A stretch of DNA of 64,000 nt from Deinococcus sp. Marseille-Q6407 (lineage in GTDB: Bacteria; Deinococcota; Deinococci; Deinococcales; Deinococcaceae). Every line of letters starts with the position of its first letter. Positions within the stretch are counted from its first letter, which is position 1. The stretch is from NCBI RefSeq assembly GCF_946848805.1, contig NZ_CAMPFU010000003.1:124001-188000 (forward strand), given 5' to 3'. Below the pieces are notes generated by a model, which did not search any database, was not told the origin of the DNA, and worked only from the letters and a program-made list of their open reading frames with translations. This document shows, piece after piece, positions 30,041 through 41,460 of this stretch. Made by a program: the position numbers and the translations under genes.

Positions 30041-31552
30041 GTGACTTACCTGCAATTCCATCTCATCTTTATCCTGCCGCCGCTGCTGCTGCTGCTGTGG
30101 CTGACCGCGCGGCGCCGGGGCCCGCTGGCAGGCGAGTACTGCCCTGACGACCGCTGGACCCGGCTGTGGCTGGGGGTGCTGCTGGCGGTGGCGTTCATCT
30201 ACACCACGCCCTGGGACAATTATCTGGTGTACACGGGTGGCTGGGAGTATCCGCCGGAGCGGGTGCTGGGCACAGTGGGCTACGTGCCCTACGAGGAATA
30301 CGCTTTTTTCCTGCTGCAAACCCTGCTGAGCAGTCTTTTTTTGCTGTGGCTGATGCGCCGCCCGGCCGCGCCCTTCGGCGGCCCGGCCCAGGTTTCGCCC
30401 CGGCCGCTGCTGAGCCGCTGGGGCATGGCCGCGCTGTGGCTGGGCGGCGCCATGCTGGGCGCGGCGGCGCTGGTCAGCGGCTACCCACCCGCCACCTATT
30501 TCGGACTGATTGCCGCCTGGGCGCTGCCGGTGCTGGCCGGGCAGTGGGCCTTTGGCGGCGACCTGATTCTGGGAAAGCCCCGGCTGTTCTGGACCGCGGT
30601 GCTGTTGCCCACCTTCTACCTGTGGGCTGCCGACGCTTTTGCGCTGCACAACGGCATCTGGAGCATCTCGGAGGGGCTGTCGCTGGGCCCGAAACTGGGG
30701 CCGCTGCCACTGGAAGAAATGCTGTTTTTCCTGGTGACCAACCTTCTCGTGGTGACCGGGCTGATGCTGTTTCTGCACCCGCAGGCCCTGCGGCGGCTGG
30801 AAGGCGCGCGGCCGCTGCTCAAACCCTGGCTGGGGCTGCTGGCCGGCTACCTGCTGCTGAAGATTCCGGTGCCGCTGTGGCCGGCCGGGTTTCCGCTGCT
30901 GGCGACCCTCAGCACCGGGGCACTGTTCGGCGCGGCGCTGCTGTACGCGGCCGGCCGGGTGGGCTGGGGCCGGGCGCTGGGGCTGGGCGCGCTGTGTTTC
31001 GGGGCCGGCTGGGCGGTGGAATACCTGGGCAGTACCACCGGCTTTCCGTTCGGGCAGTACAGCTACGCGGGCGCCCCCGGCCCCACGCTGCTGGGCGTGC
31101 CGCTGCTGGTGCCGCTGGGCTGGTTCGCGCTGACGCTGGCCACCACCGCGCTCAGCCGGGGCCGACCCTGGCTGGCCGGGCTGCTGCTGGCCGCCTGGGA
31201 CGTGGGCCTCGAAGCGCTGATGACCGCGCAGGGCTTCTGGACCTGGAGCGACCCCCGGCCGCTGTGGGCCGGCGCTCCGCTGCAGAATTTCCTGGGCTGG
31301 TGGGCGGTGGGCACCGCGCTCAGCCTGGCTGTGACCCGGCTGGCTCCGCAGCTGCGCCGGCCGGAGCGGGGGCCGGACCTCTCGCTGGCTTACCTGACCG
31401 AGTTGTTTTTCCTGCCGGGCGGCCTGCTGCTGCTGGGGCAGCCGCTGGCGGCCGGCGTCACCCTGCTGGTGATGCTGGCGGCCCTGCTGCTGGCCCGCGC
31501 CCTGGCCCCGGCACCTCGCCTTAGTCCTGACCTGAAAAGAGAGACTCCATGA
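30041..31552 (+). CDS. Fused lycopene cyclase (CrtYcd-type) and carotenoid 1',2'-hydratase (CruF)
   Basis: A 503-residue integral membrane protein joining two enzymes. Residues 1 to about 240 contain the two repeats of the CrtYc/CrtYd-type beta-cyclase: [20 protein letters not shown] with [18 protein letters not shown], then [19 protein letters not shown] with [19 protein letters not shown]. Residues about 250-503 match the DUF422/CruF hydratase: [57 protein letters not shown] and [12 protein letters not shown]. The pair would cyclise one end of the carotenoid and hydrate the other, as in deinoxanthin. In D. radiodurans I recall these as separate genes. It starts at GTG after GAGAGG and its TGA overlaps the next ATG. 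Confidence 0.85.
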   Translation: MTYLQFHLIFILPPLLLLLWLTARRRGPLAGEYCPDDRWTRLWLGVLLAVAFIYTTPWDNYLVYTGGWEYPPERVLGTVGYVPYEEYAFFLLQTLLSSLFLLWLMRRPAAPFGGPAQVSPRPLLSRWGMAALWLGGAMLGAAALVSGYPPATYFGLIAAWALPVLAGQWAFGGDLILGKPRLFWTAVLLPTFYLWAADAFALHNGIWSISEGLSLGPKLGPLPLEEMLFFLVTNLLVVTGLMLFLHPQALRRLEGARPLLKPWLGLLAGYLLLKIPVPLWPAGFPLLATLSTGALFGAALLYAAGRVGWGRALGLGALCFGAGWAVEYLGSTTGFPFGQYSYAGAPGPTLLGVPLLVPLGWFALTLATTALSRGRPWLAGLLLAAWDVGLEALMTAQGFWTWSDPRPLWAGAPLQNFLGWWAVGTALSLAVTRLAPQLRRPERGPDLSLAYLTELFFLPGGLLLLGQPLAAGVTLLVMLAALLLARALAPAPRLSPDLKRETP

Positions 31553-32255
31553 CGCCTGCCACCCCTCACACAAGCGACTTTCCCTGGGTGGCCCCGATGC
31601 TGCGTGCCACCATTCAGCGCGACCTGCGCCGGCAGCTGAGCGGCTTCTGGGTGTGCGGCAGCTTACCCTCCGGCGGCGCCGTGCTGGCCGCCAATCACGG
31701 CAGTTGGTGGGACGGTTACCTGATGCTGCACCTGGGCTGGGAATTCGGGCACCCAGCGCACATCATGATGAACGCGCCGGAGCTGGCCCGCTTTCCTTTC
31801 CTGCAACGGATCGGCTGCCGGCCGCCCTCGGCGGGGCGCGAGCTGGCCCGCGCCGCACAGGCGGGCAGCTGGGTGATGATTTTCCCCGAAGGTGCCCTGC
31901 AACCGCCCACACAGCCCGGCGGCGAGCGGCTGGCCCCGCTGCATTCCGGCGCCGCCTGGATAGCCCGCAGTGCCTCGGCGCCGGGCCGGCCGGTGCCGCT
32001 GGTGCCGGTGGCGCTGCGGGTGCACCTGCGCGCTGACCGTACCCCGGCCGCTTTCGCCCGTTTCGGGCCGCCCTGCCCGCCGGACAGCCTGGAGCCGGCG
32101 CTGAACCATGAGCTGCGGCAGCTGGACGCCGACCTGCAGGCCGCCGACCTCTACCAGCCGCCGGAAGGGTATCTGGCACTGTGGCGCGGGCGCGGCGCCC
32201 AGCAGCAGGAAACTCCTGCCTCGCACCTGCTGACCCGGCTGACCGGAGACCAGCT

Positions 32256-32259
<4 letters not shown>
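31549..32259 (+). CDS. PlsC-type acyltransferase in carotenoid operon
   Basis: A 236-residue acyltransferase with the catalytic HX4D-like block [20 protein letters not shown] and the second block [12 protein letters not shown]. The family transfers acyl groups from acyl-CoA or acyl-ACP to hydroxyl groups. It starts at ATG overlapping the previous stop (ATGA) and its own TGA overlaps the next GTG, so it is tightly coupled inside the carotenoid cluster. By analogy with CruD of green sulfur bacteria it may esterify a carotenoid glycoside; a role in phospholipid synthesis is the alternative. Confidence 0.8.
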
Positions 32260-34845
<2,586 letters not shown>

Positions 34846-34849
<4 letters not shown>

Positions 34850-35274
34850 CTGAACCTGTGCAGTCCGGCAAGATCAGCAAGTCTTTCCCGCGCTTCTCGT
34901 GGTGGCGGGTGCTGGTCGGTGCGGCCCTCCCCCTGATTCTGATGGCGGCTTACCTCCAGCTCATCAGCCTGGTGCTGCGCCCTGAACTACCGTTCAGCCT
35001 GCAAGCATTCTTCCTTTTCATGTGGCTGCTGCCGCTCCTGCTGGGCCTGCCCCTGCTGCTGCCGGGCGTCCTGGCCGAGAGCATTCAGCCGGGCCTGAGC
35101 GACCGGGCGTTTCTCCTGACTGGGGCCGTCACCGGAGCCACCGCCGGCCTCGTGCTGGCCCAGCTGGCCGCCTGGCCGGCCACCGTGCACCTGCTTCCCG
35201 GCGCGGCTATCGGCCTGCTCACCGTCCTGGCCGTGCGGGTGATGTGGCGCAGAGAACGGACTGGCCCGGCGTAG
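34846..35274 (+). CDS. Four-helix membrane protein in carotenoid operon
   Basis: A 142-residue protein with four hydrophobic segments ([72 protein letters not shown]). I do not recognise a family. The ATG overlaps the desaturase stop (ATGA), so it is translationally coupled and probably works with the membrane-bound carotenoid enzymes, but its function is unknown. Confidence 0.65.
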
Positions 35275-35377
35275 CTTCCCCCCACAGCTGCGCTGCGGCG
35301 CTCAACCTCTAGACTGCTGGAAACCGCTCCGGCGCGCCTGCGTCCCCTCCCCGCCCACCCCTGAGGAACCGAACTTC

Positions 35378-36481
35378 ATGCAACGACACCGCCGCCCCTG
35401 GGAAAAAGCCGCCGCCCTGGCCGTCGGCGTCAGTCTGGCCGCCCGTATCGGTACCCTGCTGGTCAATGCGGTGACTTTTCCCCGGCTGTCAGGGAAAATG
35501 CGCCCGGCGACGCCCGGCAGCCTGCCGGAGGTGTCCCTGCTGGTCCCAGCCCGCAACGAAGCCCAGAACCTGCCCCGGACCCTGCCCCGGCTGCTGCGCC
35601 AGGGGGCCGGTGAGGTGCTGGTACTGGACGACGGCAGCAGCGACGGCACCGCTGAGGTGGCCCGCCGGCTGGGGGCACAGGTCATCAGCGGGCAGCCGCT
35701 GCCGCCCGGCTGGCGCGGCAAGCCCTGGGCCTGTCAGCAGTTGGCCGGGGCGGCCCGTGGCGAGCGGCTGATTTTTACCGACGCCGACGTGACCTGGGAA
35801 GACGGCGCCCTGGCCGCCCTGCTGGAACAGTGGGAGCGTGAACCGGCCAGCCTGCTGAGCGTGTGGCCCCGGCAGGTCAACCGCCGCCTGGGCGAGCGGC
35901 TGATCACCCCGATGGTAGACACCATGACGCTGGGGCTACTGCCCTGGCCGCTGCTGTGCCGCCCGGAGCCGGCCTTTGCCGCCGCCAACGGGCAGGTCAT
36001 GGCTTTCCGGCGCCGGCCTTACCTGGCGGCCGGCGGGCACGCGCTGGTGCGCGGCGAGATTCTAGAAGATTTCGCTTTTGCCCGGCGCTTCAAGGAGCGC
36101 GGCGAAACACTCGCCCTGGTGCTGGGCAGCGACCTGATCAGTGTGCGGATGTACCACTCCTACCGCGAGGCGGTGCAGGGCTTCGGCAAGAATTCGCTGG
36201 CGGCACACGGCGGGCAGCGGGCCGCCCTGGCGCTGGGGGCAGCAGCCGTCTTTTTCAGCTACAGCTGGCCATATCTGACCCGCAACCACACCCTGATCGC
36301 GCTGGGCCTGACCGAAGGGCTGCTGGTCCGGCTGATCACCCGCCGCACCCGCCCGGACGAACTGGCCGAGTTGCTGCTCACCCCGCTGGTAGCTCCTGCC
36401 GGCTGGCCCACCTATCTGCTGGCCGCTCGCCGGCAAGTGAGCTGGAAAGGCCGCCGCTACGACCAGAGCCAGGCCGGCTAA
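35378..36481 (+). CDS. Family 2 glycosyltransferase, carotenoid cluster copy 2
   Basis: A 367-residue paralogue of the 32256-33392 enzyme. Motifs: [61 protein letters not shown], plus C-terminal hydrophobic segments. The block [20 protein letters not shown] is the same in both, and the DNA there is nearly the same, so they arose by duplication and may exchange sequence by gene conversion. The 103-base gap and TAGACT upstream suggest its own promoter. It may act on a different sugar or the other end of the carotenoid. Confidence 0.82.
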   Translation: MQRHRRPWEKAAALAVGVSLAARIGTLLVNAVTFPRLSGKMRPATPGSLPEVSLLVPARNEAQNLPRTLPRLLRQGAGEVLVLDDGSSDGTAEVARRLGAQVISGQPLPPGWRGKPWACQQLAGAARGERLIFTDADVTWEDGALAALLEQWEREPASLLSVWPRQVNRRLGERLITPMVDTMTLGLLPWPLLCRPEPAFAAANGQVMAFRRRPYLAAGGHALVRGEILEDFAFARRFKERGETLALVLGSDLISVRMYHSYREAVQGFGKNSLAAHGGQRAALALGAAAVFFSYSWPYLTRNHTLIALGLTEGLLVRLITRRTRPDELAELLLTPLVAPAGWPTYLLAARRQVSWKGRRYDQSQAG

Positions 36482-36514
36482 GCCCGCACCCTCACCCACC
36501 CATCCATAAAAGCG

Positions 36515-36556
36515 GCCGGCCCCCGCCACGCTCCTCTCAGCGCTGCGGGGGCCGGC
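36515..36556. terminator. Strong terminator between carotenoid cluster and ABC exporter
   Basis: A 12-bp GC-rich stem (GGCCGGCCCCCG-type arms at 36515-36526 and 36545-36556) is followed by a T-rich stretch on the plus strand, closing the carotenoid operon. Confidence 0.85.
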
Positions 36557-36595
36557 CAGCCCCCTTCTTTTTTCTTTTCTCGCCTGCCCCTCTTC

Positions 36596-37357
36596 TTAGT
36601 CGGCGGCCAGTTCGGCGGGGGTGCCTTCGGCGGTCACGCGGCCGTCTTCCAGGCGCACCACCCGGGTGCAGAGGTCCAGCACACGCTCATCGTGGGTAAC
36701 CATCACGGCGGCCTTGCCCCGTTCCGCGACCTCGCGGGCCAGCATGCTCACCACTTCGCGGCCACGGACACCGTCCAGCGCGGCGGTCGGTTCGTCGGCC
36801 AGAATCAGCTGGGGGTCGTTCATCAGGGCGCGGGCAATCGCCACCCGCTGCTTCTGGCCGCCCGACAGCTGGTCGGGGTAGTGGCCAGCACGCTCGCTCA
36901 TGCCCAGTTTCGCCAGCAGCTCGTCAGCCAGCGCGGTGTCGCGGGCGCCGGCGTGACCGGCCAACCGGGGCACCAGCGTCAGCTGTTCACGCACCGTCAG
37001 GTAAGGAATCAGGTTGCTGGCCTGCAGCACAAAGCCGATGTGGTGCAGCCGGAAGTCGGCCAGCTGGCGGGCATTCATCCGGCCCAGTTCCTGCCCCGCA
37101 ATAACAACGCTGCCGTCGGTGGGGGTCTGCAGGGCGCCGGCCAGGGTCAGGAAAGTGCTCTTGCCGCTGCCGCTGGGGCCAATCACGGCCACCAGTTCGC
37201 CGGGGCGCACTTCAAAGTCGGTGGGGTGCAGCGCGGTGACCTGGGTTTCACCGTCTCCGAACACTTTGCTGACGCCGCGCATGCTCAGAGCAGGCTGGGC
37301 TGCCGGGGTGAAGAGGGTAGAAGCGGGCTGGGTCTGAGGCTGGGAAAAGGTCGTCAT
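36596..37357 (-). CDS. ABC transporter ATP-binding protein (MacB/LolD-type)
   Basis: A 253-residue ATPase with Walker A GPSGSGKST, signature LSGGQKQRVAIARAL, Walker B LILADEPTAALDG and switch histidine MVTHDER. It belongs to the LolD/MacB/DevA group that energises FtsX-type exporters. It is preceded by the permease gene 37421-38485 on the same strand, 63 bases apart, so both form one exporter. The substrate is unknown, but the neighbourhood has two candidate TetR-type operators, which hints at inducible efflux. Confidence 0.9.
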   Translation of the reverse strand: MTTFSQPQTQPASTLFTPAAQPALSMRGVSKVFGDGETQVTALHPTDFEVRPGELVAVIGPSGSGKSTFLTLAGALQTPTDGSVVIAGQELGRMNARQLADFRLHHIGFVLQASNLIPYLTVREQLTLVPRLAGHAGARDTALADELLAKLGMSERAGHYPDQLSGGQKQRVAIARALMNDPQLILADEPTAALDGVRGREVVSMLAREVAERGKAAVMVTHDERVLDLCTRVVRLEDGRVTAEGTPAELAAD

Positions 37358-37420
37358 GACAGAACTCCTAGAGGGGAAAAGAAGGGAAGAGGGAAGGAAA
37401 AGCCAGGCCGGGGGCCGGAC

Positions 37421-38485
37421 TCAGCCGTTCTGACCGAGGGCCTGCAGGGGGTCAGCCTGGGCGATGGTGCGCAGGGAAAGCAGGCTGCCCAGCAAAGAGA
37501 CGACCAGCAGCAGGGCGCTGGCCTGACCCACGGCGGACCACGAGAGCGCGAATGGCATGCCTTCGGGCAGCACCTGGGTGGTGCCGAACATCGCGCCGGC
37601 GGCCACCGCCAGGGCCAGCACGGTCAGCACGACCACCTGGGCGACCAGGCTGCCAGCCAGGGTGCGCATACCGGCACCGATGGCCTTGAGCAGGCCAAAC
37701 TGGGCGGTCTTTTGCAGGGTCATCACGTAGAAGAACACTGCCATCACCAGCGCCGAGACGGCCACCAGGAACACCTGAATCATCAGCAGGCTGCCCTGTT
37801 CTTCCTTGTAGCCTTGCAGCGACTGCAGAGCTTCGGAGCGGGTCTGGGTCGCCAGGCCTTCGGGCAGGTTGCTCACGTTTTCCGCTTCCAGGGCCACACC
37901 GCTCACAGTGCCCCCGGCGCGGGGGTTGAGGCTCTGCCACTCATCCAGCGTCACGAACATCACCGGCTGGTGGTTCAGGCGGGCCCCTTCGGTAAAACCC
38001 ACCACTTTCAGTTTCTCGCCACTGGGCTTAAGGATGATGGTGTCGCCCAGGTTCACGCCGTCTTTCTTCAGGCTGGCGTCTACCACGGCGCCGCTGCCCT
38101 GCATGGCCTGGCCTTCAGTGACCTTGGGCGCCAGGAAAGAATCCTTGTTCAGGCCCATCATCACGGCGCCCAGCTGGGTGCTGGCGGTGCTGTTCACACC
38201 AAAGCTGGCAAAGCTCTGGGCAAACGGCGCGGCGTCCGGGTTGGCTTTGCGGATGGCCGTCACGTCATCTTTGCCGATAAACGAGCGGGTAAAGTTGCCG
38301 TCCGCGTCGGTGGTGGTCACAAAGGTGGCGGCGGGGTTGTTCAGCATCCAAGCGGCGCTGTCTTCGCTGAGGCCGCGGGTCAGGCCCAGCAGCATAAAGA
38401 CCATAAAGGCCAGCAGCGCAGCAATACCGCCCAGCAAAGCCGAGCGCAACCAGTTGTATTTCAGTTCCTTAAGTCCGAGAAACAT
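37421..38485 (-). CDS. ABC transporter permease (FtsX/DevC-type)
   Basis: A 354-residue FtsX-type permease with one N-terminal membrane segment (ALLGGIAALLAFMVFMLLGL), a large extracytoplasmic domain of about 200 residues and three C-terminal segments (FLVAVSALVMAVFFYVMTL, QVVVLTVLALAVAAGAMFG, ASALLLVVSLLGSLLSL). This layout fits DevC/HrtB-type exporters. It starts MFLGLKELKYNW after an AAGGAG site and is the first gene of the operon. Two palindromes lie 40-80 bases upstream and probably regulate it. Confidence 0.88.
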   Translation of the reverse strand: MFLGLKELKYNWLRSALLGGIAALLAFMVFMLLGLTRGLSEDSAAWMLNNPAATFVTTTDADGNFTRSFIGKDDVTAIRKANPDAAPFAQSFASFGVNSTASTQLGAVMMGLNKDSFLAPKVTEGQAMQGSGAVVDASLKKDGVNLGDTIILKPSGEKLKVVGFTEGARLNHQPVMFVTLDEWQSLNPRAGGTVSGVALEAENVSNLPEGLATQTRSEALQSLQGYKEEQGSLLMIQVFLVAVSALVMAVFFYVMTLQKTAQFGLLKAIGAGMRTLAGSLVAQVVVLTVLALAVAAGAMFGTTQVLPEGMPFALSWSAVGQASALLLVVSLLGSLLSLRTIAQADPLQALGQNG

Positions 38486-38524
38486 TCACAGGCTCCTTGA
38501 GAGTAAGAGGGAAAAAAAGCAGAC

Positions 38525-38538
38525 TGACCGTTCGGTCA
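38525..38538. promoter_or_regulatory. Palindrome upstream of ABC exporter (candidate repressor site 1)
   Basis: TGACCG-TT-CGGTCA has perfect 6-bp arms about 40 bases before the permease ATG and is centred 26 bases from a second palindrome. The centre-to-centre spacing of 2.5 helical turns suggests two repressor dimers. Confidence 0.5.
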
Positions 38539-38549
38539 CCTATCTGTTA

Positions 38550-38565
38550 CTTACCGTACGGTAAG
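38550..38565. promoter_or_regulatory. Perfect 16-bp palindrome (candidate repressor site 2)
   Basis: CTTACCGTACGGTAAG is fully self-complementary. Its core TACCGTACGGTA resembles TetR-family operators. No TetR-type regulator gene is in this window. Confidence 0.6.
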
Positions 38566-38674
38566 GGGGCGGCAAAGTTAAGGGCTGCCCCCCTCTCCGG
38601 AGCGTGGCTTAAGGGCACTTAAGCCTGCCCCTTATGCGGGTGCTTTTTTCCCGGCTGCTCGGTTTCTCTGGCAG

Positions 38675-38938
38675 TCACTCCACCTGCCCGCGCACCAGTT
38701 GCAGCGACAGGATGTAGCTCTCGCCGCCGGCCTCATCCACCTCAAACTCGCCCAGCACCTCCCAGAGCCGGCGCTTGAATTCCAGCGCCCGCGCCGGGGA
38801 CAGCCGCACGGTGCCGATGCTGCTGAGAACAAGCTGATCCTGAAGCAGCTGCCGCAGCGGCGGCCCGTCCTGACTGCCCAGCTGCAACGTGCCGGGCCGC
38901 AGCCAGTAGCCCCAGCGCGGGTGCTCGGCCAGCAGCAC
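38675..38938 (-). CDS. Hypothetical protein downstream of lactate permease
   Basis: An 87-residue protein from GTG 38938, MLLAEHPRWGYWLRPGTLQL through ELK-type helical end to QLVRGQVE. The frame is open upstream to the permease stop at 38987, and that stretch (PRLPHHHTT) also looks coding, so the true start may be CTG or the N-terminus may be truncated. The C-terminal half (RLSPARALEFKRRLWEVLGE) is helical. I do not recognise the family. It probably shares the lactate-permease transcript. Confidence 0.45.
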   Translation of the reverse strand: MLLAEHPRWGYWLRPGTLQLGSQDGPPLRQLLQDQLVLSSIGTVRLSPARALEFKRRLWEVLGEFEVDEAGGESYILSLQLVRGQVE

Positions 38939-38986
38939 GGTGGTGTGGTGGTGGGGCAGCCGCGGAGAAACGGCAGCAGCCGGGCA

Positions 38987-40683
38987 CTAGCCCCAGCGGC
39001 TGAGCAGCAGCCCCAGCGCCCCGGCCAGACCCAACATGTACAGCACTGGCGGCAATGCCAGACGGATAATCTGGCCCTCGCGCCCGGCCAGGCCCACCAT
39101 CGCGGCAGCGGCCACCACCTTGGCCACGCAGATGATGTTGCCGGCCGCCGACCCACTGCCCTGTAGCGCCAGCAGCAGCTGCGGCGACGCGCCGGTCTGC
39201 AGGGCAGCGCTGGCTTGCAGCAGGCTGAACATCACGTTACTGAGGGTGGCGTCGCCGGCCACGAAACTGCCCAGCCCGCCGATCAACGGAGCGCCCAGTG
39301 GATAAAATGGCCCCAGCGCCCCGGCCGCCGCTGCCGCCAGAGACAGCGGCATGCTGGCCAACCCGCTGGCGTTCAGCTCGGGGCCCGAGTTGATAAACAC
39401 GAACACCAGCGGCAGGACCGTCAGCAGGGTCAGGCCGGTGCCCACCACGCTCCGCGAGGTCTGCTGCGCGGCCGCCCGCAGTTGCGCCCGGTTCAGCCGG
39501 TAGCCCAGCGCTGTCAGCACCGTGACCACCAGAAACACGGTGCCGGGCAGATACAGCGGCTGCAACGTCTCGGAAATTCCGGTGCCCAGCAGGTTGCTGA
39601 ACCCGACCTGCGGCGCCTGCAACCAGCCCCGCAGCGGCAGCGAGGCCAGCCGGGTCAGCACCAGCAGCGCGCCTACCGCCAGATAGGGCGCCCAGGCCTG
39701 CCAGGTGGGCATCGGTGCAGCTGGCTCTGCGGCCACCGGGCCGCTCGGCGCACTGTTGCCCGGGGAGCGGCCGGGTCGCCACTCCAGCCGGCCGGCCAGC
39801 TGGTCCGCGCGGCAAAGTCCCAGGGGCGAGCCGGCTGCAGGAAGCCCAGCCGCACGGCAGCCACACACAGCAACAATCCGGCAAAGCCCCCGATGATGGC
39901 CGGGAACTCGGGCCCGCTGAACCGCGCCACCGCCCAGGCGGGGACCGTGTAGGCCAGGCCCGCAAACAGCGCGAACGGCCAGACTTCCAGCCCCTCACGC
40001 CAGGAGCGCCGCGCTCCGAAAGTGCGGGTCATCAGCACCACCAGAATCAGCGGCAGCAGGCTGCTGACCAGCAGGTCCAGGGTGGTCAGCTGCACGCCCA
40101 CCTGTCCCAGAAACTGGTCCATGCCGCCGCTGGCCGCCAGCACCGGTTCCAGGGCGTTGCCGCCGCCCCCCTCGCTGAGGCCCTGGCGCATGCCAATCAG
40201 GAGCGGCGTGCCGGCCGCTGCGAACGGCACCGGCGTGCTGTTGCCGATCAGCGGCAGCACCACGGCGGCCAGCGGCGGAAAGCCCAGCGCGGCCAGCAGC
40301 GGCGCAGCGATGGCCGCCGGCGTGCCGAACCCGGCCGCGCCTTCAATCAGGGCCCCGAACAGCCAGGTGATCAGAATGACCTGAATGCGCCGGTCGGCGG
40401 TCAAGCCGGTAAAGCCGCGCTGCATCACCCCCACCGCGCCCGAGACCTGCAGCACGCTGAACAGCGCCATGGCCCCCAGCACGATATAGAGGATAGACAG
40501 CGCCACCAGTGCGCCCTGCGCCAGTGAAGCGGCCACGGCAGCCGGGTGAACCTGCCAGTGCAGCAAAGCCAGCGCCGCCGTCAGCAGCAGGCTGAGGCTC
40601 ATGGCCCGCGCCGCCGGCAGCCGCAGCACCACCAGCAGCACGAACACTGCGGCAATCGGCAGCAGGGCCAGCAGCGCCGTCAT
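38987..40683 (-). pseudogene. lldP: L-lactate permease, frameshifted
   Basis: A lactate/glycolate permease family (LctP) transporter. The first frame (ATG 40683) covers the N-terminal two thirds ([20 protein letters not shown], the family signature, and [19 protein letters not shown]). It reaches [17 protein letters not shown], then the reading is lost. The -1 frame carries the rest ([60 protein letters not shown]) to the TAG at 38987. The shift falls near the C/G run at 39759-39765; one more base there restores the frame. The linker between the halves is poorly conserved, so the exact point is uncertain. Either a real mutation or a base-calling error. Confidence 0.85.
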
Positions 40684-40807
40684 GGACGCACCTGGAATGT
40701 GAAAGAAGAAGCGGCGAGAGACATGCCCCGATTATTCCGCTCGGGCGCCCGCGCCGGGCCAGCGTGTCACGCAGCCAAGGACAAGGCGGCCCGGCCCGCA
40801 AGAGCCT

Positions 40808-40854
40808 TTTTCTCTGCCCTCAGATTTCTCTGCCCCCAGATTTCTCCGTACTCA
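40808..40854. repeat. Three imperfect 16-bp tandem repeats upstream of lldP
   Basis: Units of the type ATTTCTCTGCCCCCAG occur three times in tandem (the third is ATTTCTCCGTACTCAG). They lie 125-170 bases upstream of the lldP ATG and could be regulator-binding repeats. Confidence 0.55.
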
Positions 40855-40903
40855 GAGCACACCGCCGCTAGAGCATAGACATTTTCACCGTTTCGGCACC
40901 TGC

Positions 40904-41344
40904 TTACGGCTGTGCCTGTAGCGCCGCCAGCAACCGCTCACTGACCGTTGTCAGGCTGTCCAGCGGCAGGGGGCCGGCGGTCCGCACGTCAAGCTGCGCC
41001 AGGTTGCCCAGCTGCTGGCAGCGCACCAGCACCTGCAAATCGGGCGTGCTGGCGTCTCGGCTGCGGCTAACAAAACGGGCGTATTCGTTGCCCTCGGTCT
41101 GCTCCAGAATCAGCGGGGACCAGAGGCCGCCTTCAGGCAAGGGCGCCGGCAGCCGGGCCGCAACGTTCTGGAAGCTGGCCACAAGGCTGCTGCAAAGGCC
41201 GGCGCTGACGGCTCGGGCGCTTCCTACCGGCGCCGTCTTGCCCGAAAAGTCGGGGCTGTTGGGTTCAGCCTGGGCTATCCGGGGAGCGCAGCTCGCTGCT
41301 GTAGCTGCCAGCAGAACAGTCGCCATCAAGTTTGACTTTTTCAT
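40904..41344 (-). CDS. Hypothetical lipoprotein
   Basis: A 146-residue exported protein. MKKSNLMATVLLAATAAS precedes a cysteine that fits a lipobox (AASC). The mature part has two further cysteines (AGLCSSLVASF and VLVRCQQLGN), which may form a disulfide, and a beta/alpha pattern I do not recognise. It is followed by a terminator-bounded region and the nuclease gene on the same strand. Confidence 0.65.
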   Translation of the reverse strand: MKKSNLMATVLLAATAASCAPRIAQAEPNSPDFSGKTAPVGSARAVSAGLCSSLVASFQNVAARLPAPLPEGGLWSPLILEQTEGNEYARFVSRSRDASTPDLQVLVRCQQLGNLAQLDVRTAGPLPLDSLTTVSERLLAALQAQP

Positions 41345-41417
41345 GATGTCCAGATTTTAACAGAGGATTTTTAGCAAATGTTGCTGGACCGGGCCAGGAT
41401 GTCTGGCAAAGAAAACC

Positions 41418-41445
41418 CGCACCCGGAAGCTCAGCCGGGTGCGGT
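41418..41445 (-). terminator. Terminator of the extracellular nuclease gene
   Basis: Perfect 10-bp arms CCGCACCCGG and CCGGGTGCGG (41418-41427, 41436-41445) with a T-rich tail (GTTTTCTTTG) on the minus strand, directly after the nuclease stop. Confidence 0.9.
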
Positions 41446-41460
41446 CGGACTGCTCGCCGC

